Source: Exiguobacterium chiriqhucha RW-2 | GTDB lineage: Bacteria > Bacillota > Bacilli > Exiguobacteriales > Exiguobacteriaceae | NCBI RefSeq assembly: GCF_000416965.1 | Contig: NZ_ATCL01000020.1 | Span: 744,001 to 808,000, forward strand | Direction: 5' to 3' | Length of the DNA: 64,000 nt | Part shown: positions 61,016 through 64,000 of the stretch, one piece after another | How the letters are laid out: each line of letters opens with the position of its first letter | Numbering within the stretch: the stretch's first letter is position 1 | Notes under the pieces: generated by a model | The model's input: the letters and a program-made list of their open reading frames with translations, nothing else | The model's database searches: none | What the model was told of the DNA's origin: nothing | Program-made: the position numbers and the translations under genes

Positions 61016-63730
61016 TTACTTCAATTTGTTGCGGAGAACCATCTGAAGGATGCCGCCGTGGCGGTAGTAATCGATCTCGACTTCAGAATCGAAGCGAGCG
61101 ACGACTTTGAACTCCGTCACTGTGCCATTTTCATGCGTTGCTTTGACGTTCAGGATATCACGTGGGCGGACTGACTCGTCAACTTGGATGTCGATCGCTT
61201 CTTCGCCTGTGAGCCCAAGTGAGTCGGCCGACTCCCCGTCCATGAACTGGAGTGGCAACACGCCCATCATGACGAGGTTCGAGCGGTGAATCCGTTCGAA
61301 GCTTTGTGCGATGACGGCCCGGATGCCGAGCAAGTTCGTTCCTTTGGCCGCCCAGTCACGTGACGAGCCCATGCCATAGTCGTTTCCAGCGAAGACGACG
61401 AGTCCCGTGCCTTGCTCTTTGTACTTCATGGCCGCATCGTACATCGGCATGATTTCGCCCGTCGGCCAGTACGTTGTGAATCCACCTTCCGTGCCTGGTG
61501 CCACTTGGTTACGGATCCGAATGTTCGCGAACGTACCGCGCATCATGACTTCGTGGTTTCCGCGGCGTGAGCCGTACGAGTTGAAGTCAAGCGGAGCGAC
61601 ACCTTTCGATTGGAGATATTGCCCGGCTGGAGTCGTTTTCGAAAACGCTCCGGCTGGTGAGATGTGGTCGGTCGTGACCGAATCCGCAAACTTCCCGATG
61701 ACGCGGAGTCCGTTCAATGCATGCACTTCTCCTGCTTCCGGCTCGAGGTTTTCGAAGAACGGTGGGTTTTGGATATACGTCGAGTCGTCTGAGAAGTCAT
61801 ACAAGTTGCCTTCTGGGACGTCAAGCGCGTTCCAACGTTCATTGCCCGTGAACACCGTATCGTACTCTTTACGGAACGCTTCCGGTGAGACGACGTCTTG
61901 AACGACCATCTTGATTTCATCGTTCGATGGCCAGATATCTTTGAAGAAGACTTCATTGCCATCTTTGTCCGTTCCGAACGATTCGTTCATGATATCGAAG
62001 TTGACCGACCCAGCGAGTGCGTAAGCAACGACGAGTGGCGGTGACGCCAAGAAGTTTGCTTTCACGAGTGGATGGACGCGGCCTTCGAAGTTACGGTTCC
62101 CCGAGAGGACCGACGAAACGAGCAAATCGTTCGATGTGATCGCTTCTTCTACTTCGCGGTCGAGTGGACCTGAGTTTCCGATACATGTCGTACATCCGTA
62201 ACCGACGGTGTTAAAACCGAGTTGGTCGAGGTACGGCGTGAGACCGGCTTTGTCGAGATAGTCGGTAACGACTTTCGACCCCGGTGCGAGCGACGTCTTC
62301 ACGAATTTCGGAACCGTGAGACCGCGTTCGACGGCTTTCTTCGCTACAAGACCCGCTCCGACCATGACGTATGGGTTCGACGTGTTCGTACAGCTCGTGA
62401 TGGCTGCAATCGCCACGTCACCCGTGCGCATGTCGACAGCGCCGTCTGTGTAGTTGATAGCTGCCTTCTTCTCAAGCTCGGCACGATCGAGACCGAAGCC
62501 GCTGTGTCCGGCTGGTGCCGTCACGCTATCGACGAAAGCTGACTGAAGGTCTGATAAGTTGATTCGGTCTTGTGGACGTTTCGGTCCAGCAAGCGACGGT
62601 TGCACTTTCGACAAGTCGAGTGTGAGCGTCTTCGTGAACGACGGGTCCGCTTGGTCCGGTGTATAGAACAAGTCGTTCGCTTTCGAATACGCTTCGACGA
62701 GGTCGATCAATTCTTCTGGGCGACCAGTTGTACGCATGTAGTTGAGCGTTTCCGTATCGACTGGGAAGAAGCCACAAGTCGCACCATATTCCGGCGCCAT
62801 GTTGGCGATCGTTGCCCGGTCTGAGAGCGGCATCGTGTGAAGCGATGGACCGAAGAACTCGACGAACTTGCCGACGACTTTCTCGTTACGGAGCATCTCT
62901 GTGACGACGAGCGCGACGTCTGTCGCCGTGACACCCGGATTGACTTCACCGATGATTTTGACGCCGACGACGTCTGGTACCGGGAAGTAAGACGGTTGTC
63001 CGAGCATGCTCGCCTCGGCTTCGATTCCACCGACACCCCAACCGAGGACGCCAAGACCGTTAATCATCGTCGTGTGCGAGTCAGTTCCGACGAGCGAGTC
63101 TGGATAGGCGACATTGCCCGTTCCGTCATTCTTCTCGAGGACGACCGAAGCCAAGTACTCCAAGTTGACTTGGTGAACGATTCCTGTCGCAGGCGGAACG
63201 GCGCGATAGTTGTCGAACGCCGTCTGAGCCCAACGCAAGAACTTGTAGCGCTCTTCGTTACGCTCGAACTCGATGTCCATGTTTTTCATGAGTGCGCCGG
63301 CAAAACCGTACGCATCGACTTGAACCGAGTGGTCGACGACGAGGTCAACCGGGATTTCAGGATTGATTTTGTTCGGGTCTCCACCAAGGTCAGCCATCGC
63401 CTTACGAAGCGAGGCAAGGTCAACGACCGTTGGCACACCCGTAAAGTCCTGGAGGACGACGCGAGCCGGTTTGAACGGAACATCGATATCTTTCGAAACT
63501 TCGGCAGTACCCCATTTAGCCAAATTCTCGACATGTTCTTTCGTGATGGCGCGGCCATCCTGTTGGCGAAGCACCGATTCGAGCAATACGCGAATCGAGT
63601 ACGGAAGTCGACTAAGTTCCGTCACCCCTTCTTCTTCGAGCTTTTTAAGCCGGTAAAAATCGTACGCCTGTCCATTGACCTCGAACTGCGTCCGAGATTT
63701 AAAAGCGTCTAATACGTTCGTCTGTTCCAT
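61016..63730 (-). CDS. acnA: Aconitate hydratase A
   Basis: A 904-aa 4Fe-4S enzyme of the TCA cycle that interconverts citrate and isocitrate. In Bacillus (citB) the apo form also binds RNA. Fe-S ligands are Cys447 (SCTNTSNP), Cys513 and Cys516 ([12 protein letters not shown]). Other family segments: [38 protein letters not shown] and the swivel domain [31 protein letters not shown] precedes the start. Probable CcpC control is described at the promoter. Confidence 0.97.
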   Translation of the reverse strand: MEQTNVLDAFKSRTQFEVNGQAYDFYRLKKLEEEGVTELSRLPYSIRVLLESVLRQQDGRAITKEHVENLAKWGTAEVSKDIDVPFKPARVVLQDFTGVPTVVDLASLRKAMADLGGDPNKINPEIPVDLVVDHSVQVDAYGFAGALMKNMDIEFERNEERYKFLRWAQTAFDNYRAVPPATGIVHQVNLEYLASVVLEKNDGTGNVAYPDSLVGTDSHTTMINGLGVLGWGVGGIEAEASMLGQPSYFPVPDVVGVKIIGEVNPGVTATDVALVVTEMLRNEKVVGKFVEFFGPSLHTMPLSDRATIANMAPEYGATCGFFPVDTETLNYMRTTGRPEELIDLVEAYSKANDLFYTPDQADPSFTKTLTLDLSKVQPSLAGPKRPQDRINLSDLQSAFVDSVTAPAGHSGFGLDRAELEKKAAINYTDGAVDMRTGDVAIAAITSCTNTSNPYVMVGAGLVAKKAVERGLTVPKFVKTSLAPGSKVVTDYLDKAGLTPYLDQLGFNTVGYGCTTCIGNSGPLDREVEEAITSNDLLVSSVLSGNRNFEGRVHPLVKANFLASPPLVVAYALAGSVNFDIMNESFGTDKDGNEVFFKDIWPSNDEIKMVVQDVVSPEAFRKEYDTVFTGNERWNALDVPEGNLYDFSDDSTYIQNPPFFENLEPEAGEVHALNGLRVIGKFADSVTTDHISPAGAFSKTTPAGQYLQSKGVAPLDFNSYGSRRGNHEVMMRGTFANIRIRNQVAPGTEGGFTTYWPTGEIMPMYDAAMKYKEQGTGLVVFAGNDYGMGSSRDWAAKGTNLLGIRAVIAQSFERIHRSNLVMMGVLPLQFMDGESADSLGLTGEEAIDIQVDESVRPRDILNVKATHENGTVTEFKVVARFDSEVEIDYYRHGGILQMVLRNKLK

Positions 63731-63797
63731 ACGATATCCCCCTTTTTGAAAGCGGCGACTTCGGCACGTGCCGTAATCGCTTACTTATCACATGTTT

Positions 63798-63826
63798 ATC
63801 ATAATACAACTATAGCGTGACGTAAA
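63798..63826 (-). promoter_or_regulatory. Sigma-A promoter of acnA
   Basis: Minus strand TTTACG (63821-63826) and TATGAT (63798-63803), 17-bp spacer, predicted start near 63791. Confidence 0.75.
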
Positions 63827-63840
63827 ATACATTCCGTCAC
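63817..63840. promoter_or_regulatory. Inverted repeat over the acnA -35
   Basis: GTGACG (63817-63822) and CGTCAC (63835-63840), 12 bp apart, cover the -35 region. The regulator is not known. Confidence 0.45.
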
Positions 63841-63849
63841 AAATTAGTC

Positions 63850-63864
63850 ATAAGTAAAACTTAT
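63850..63864. promoter_or_regulatory. CcpC dyad
   Basis: ATAAGTAAAACTTAT fits the CcpC consensus ATAA-N7-TTAT. Its centre is 66 bases upstream of the predicted start, the position known for the Bacillus citB dyad. Confidence 0.75.
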
Positions 63865-63887
63865 CAATAACATCAGACTCACTGAAA

Positions 63888-63921
63888 CAAGAAAAGACGG
63901 CCCTTGGACAAGAGCCGTCTT
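63888..63921 (-). terminator. Terminator of the partial gene at the right edge
   Basis: Minus strand AAGACGGC and GCCGTCTT around 12 bases, followed by TTCTTGTTT, a weak T run. Confidence 0.6.
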
Positions 63922-63927
63922 CAATCA

Positions 63928-63999
63928 TTATTCTGCGCCAATCTCGACGTTGACGTCGAGGGCATCGACGAGCGTGAGCTCATCTTCATACCGTTCTTT
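63928..63999 (-). CDS. C-terminal end of a further gene (partial)
   Basis: The minus strand has 23 open codons ending in TAA: KERYEDELTLVDALDVNVEI and GAE. It is followed by a terminator-like hairpin, so it is probably the end of a real gene that begins outside the window. The product cannot be identified. Confidence 0.6.
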   Translation of the reverse strand, partial: KERYEDELTLVDALDVNVEIGAE

Positions 64000-64000
64000 G

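Noticed and set aside
62837-63712. 291-codon open frame on the plus strand
   Set aside because: Antisense to acnA; the composition (Arg, Asp, Val) is that of a shadow frame.

Overview
The window is an ordinary stretch of chromosome from a low-GC Gram-positive (Bacillota) with a moderately high GC content. It most resembles Exiguobacterium or a close relative. The evidence is Bacillus-type protein families, strong AGGAGG-type ribosome sites with ATG, GTG and TTG starts, B-type RNase P RNA next to an rlmL/ypsC-like gene, and Bacillus-style regulators (Zur, BirA, CcpA and CcpC boxes, GlpP). No sporulation locus is seen apart from a SpoVK-like AAA+ protein. The genus is inferred from general knowledge, not from a database search. 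I see no phage, insertion sequence, CRISPR array, origin or rRNA. No stretch longer than 300 bases lacks a gene.

Layout. 0-5 kb: truncated rRNA methyltransferase, RNase P RNA, a secreted subtilase and three unrecognised proteins. 4.8-8.5 kb: a response regulator/kinase pair followed by a two-gene ABC transporter, with a very compact regulatory element between them. 8.6-12.1 kb: envelope genes and small proteins (alpha/beta hydrolase, CPBP protease, lytic transglycosylase, DUF1643). 12.2-15.6 kb: the ykoFEDC thiamine-precursor ECF transporter under a TPP riboswitch. 15.6-25 kb: Zur-regulated COG0523 GTPase, SMP-30 lactonase, rlmN, amidase, SAM-riboswitch-controlled msrA, GRP sugar transporter, tRNA-Ala, cysteine-rich copper protein, exonuclease, glycosyltransferase. 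25-34.7 kb: CaCA exchanger under a yybP-ykoY (Mn2+) riboswitch, HD hydrolase, SDR, orphan GlpP, CPA2 antiporter, DedA, tag, putP and a CapA-like lipoprotein. 34.7-41.3 kb: argGH, a 6-phospho-beta-glucosidase with a divergent AraC regulator, and bioY with a BirA box. 41.4-50.9 kb: TauE, hydrolase, AAC(3)-family protein, sbcDC, an ABC exporter coupled to a beta-hydroxyacid dehydrogenase. 51-64 kb: DUF975, DeoR regulator with cutC, plsY, VanY-like lipoprotein, thioesterase, tandem AAA+ ATPase, BCCT transporter, acnA, and the last codons of a further gene.

The clearest theme is metabolite- and metal-sensing control. There are three riboswitches (TPP, SAM, Mn2+), each with its own promoter and terminator, and operator candidates for Zur, BirA, CcpC, CcpA and the local OmpR-type regulator. 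I found no convincing wholly new multi-gene system. The best leads are the terminator/promoter/ribosome-site overlap before the ABC transporter at 6.8-6.9 kb, the Mn2+ riboswitch on a CaCA exchanger, the SAM riboswitch on a lone msrA, and the stand-alone tandem AAA+ protein.
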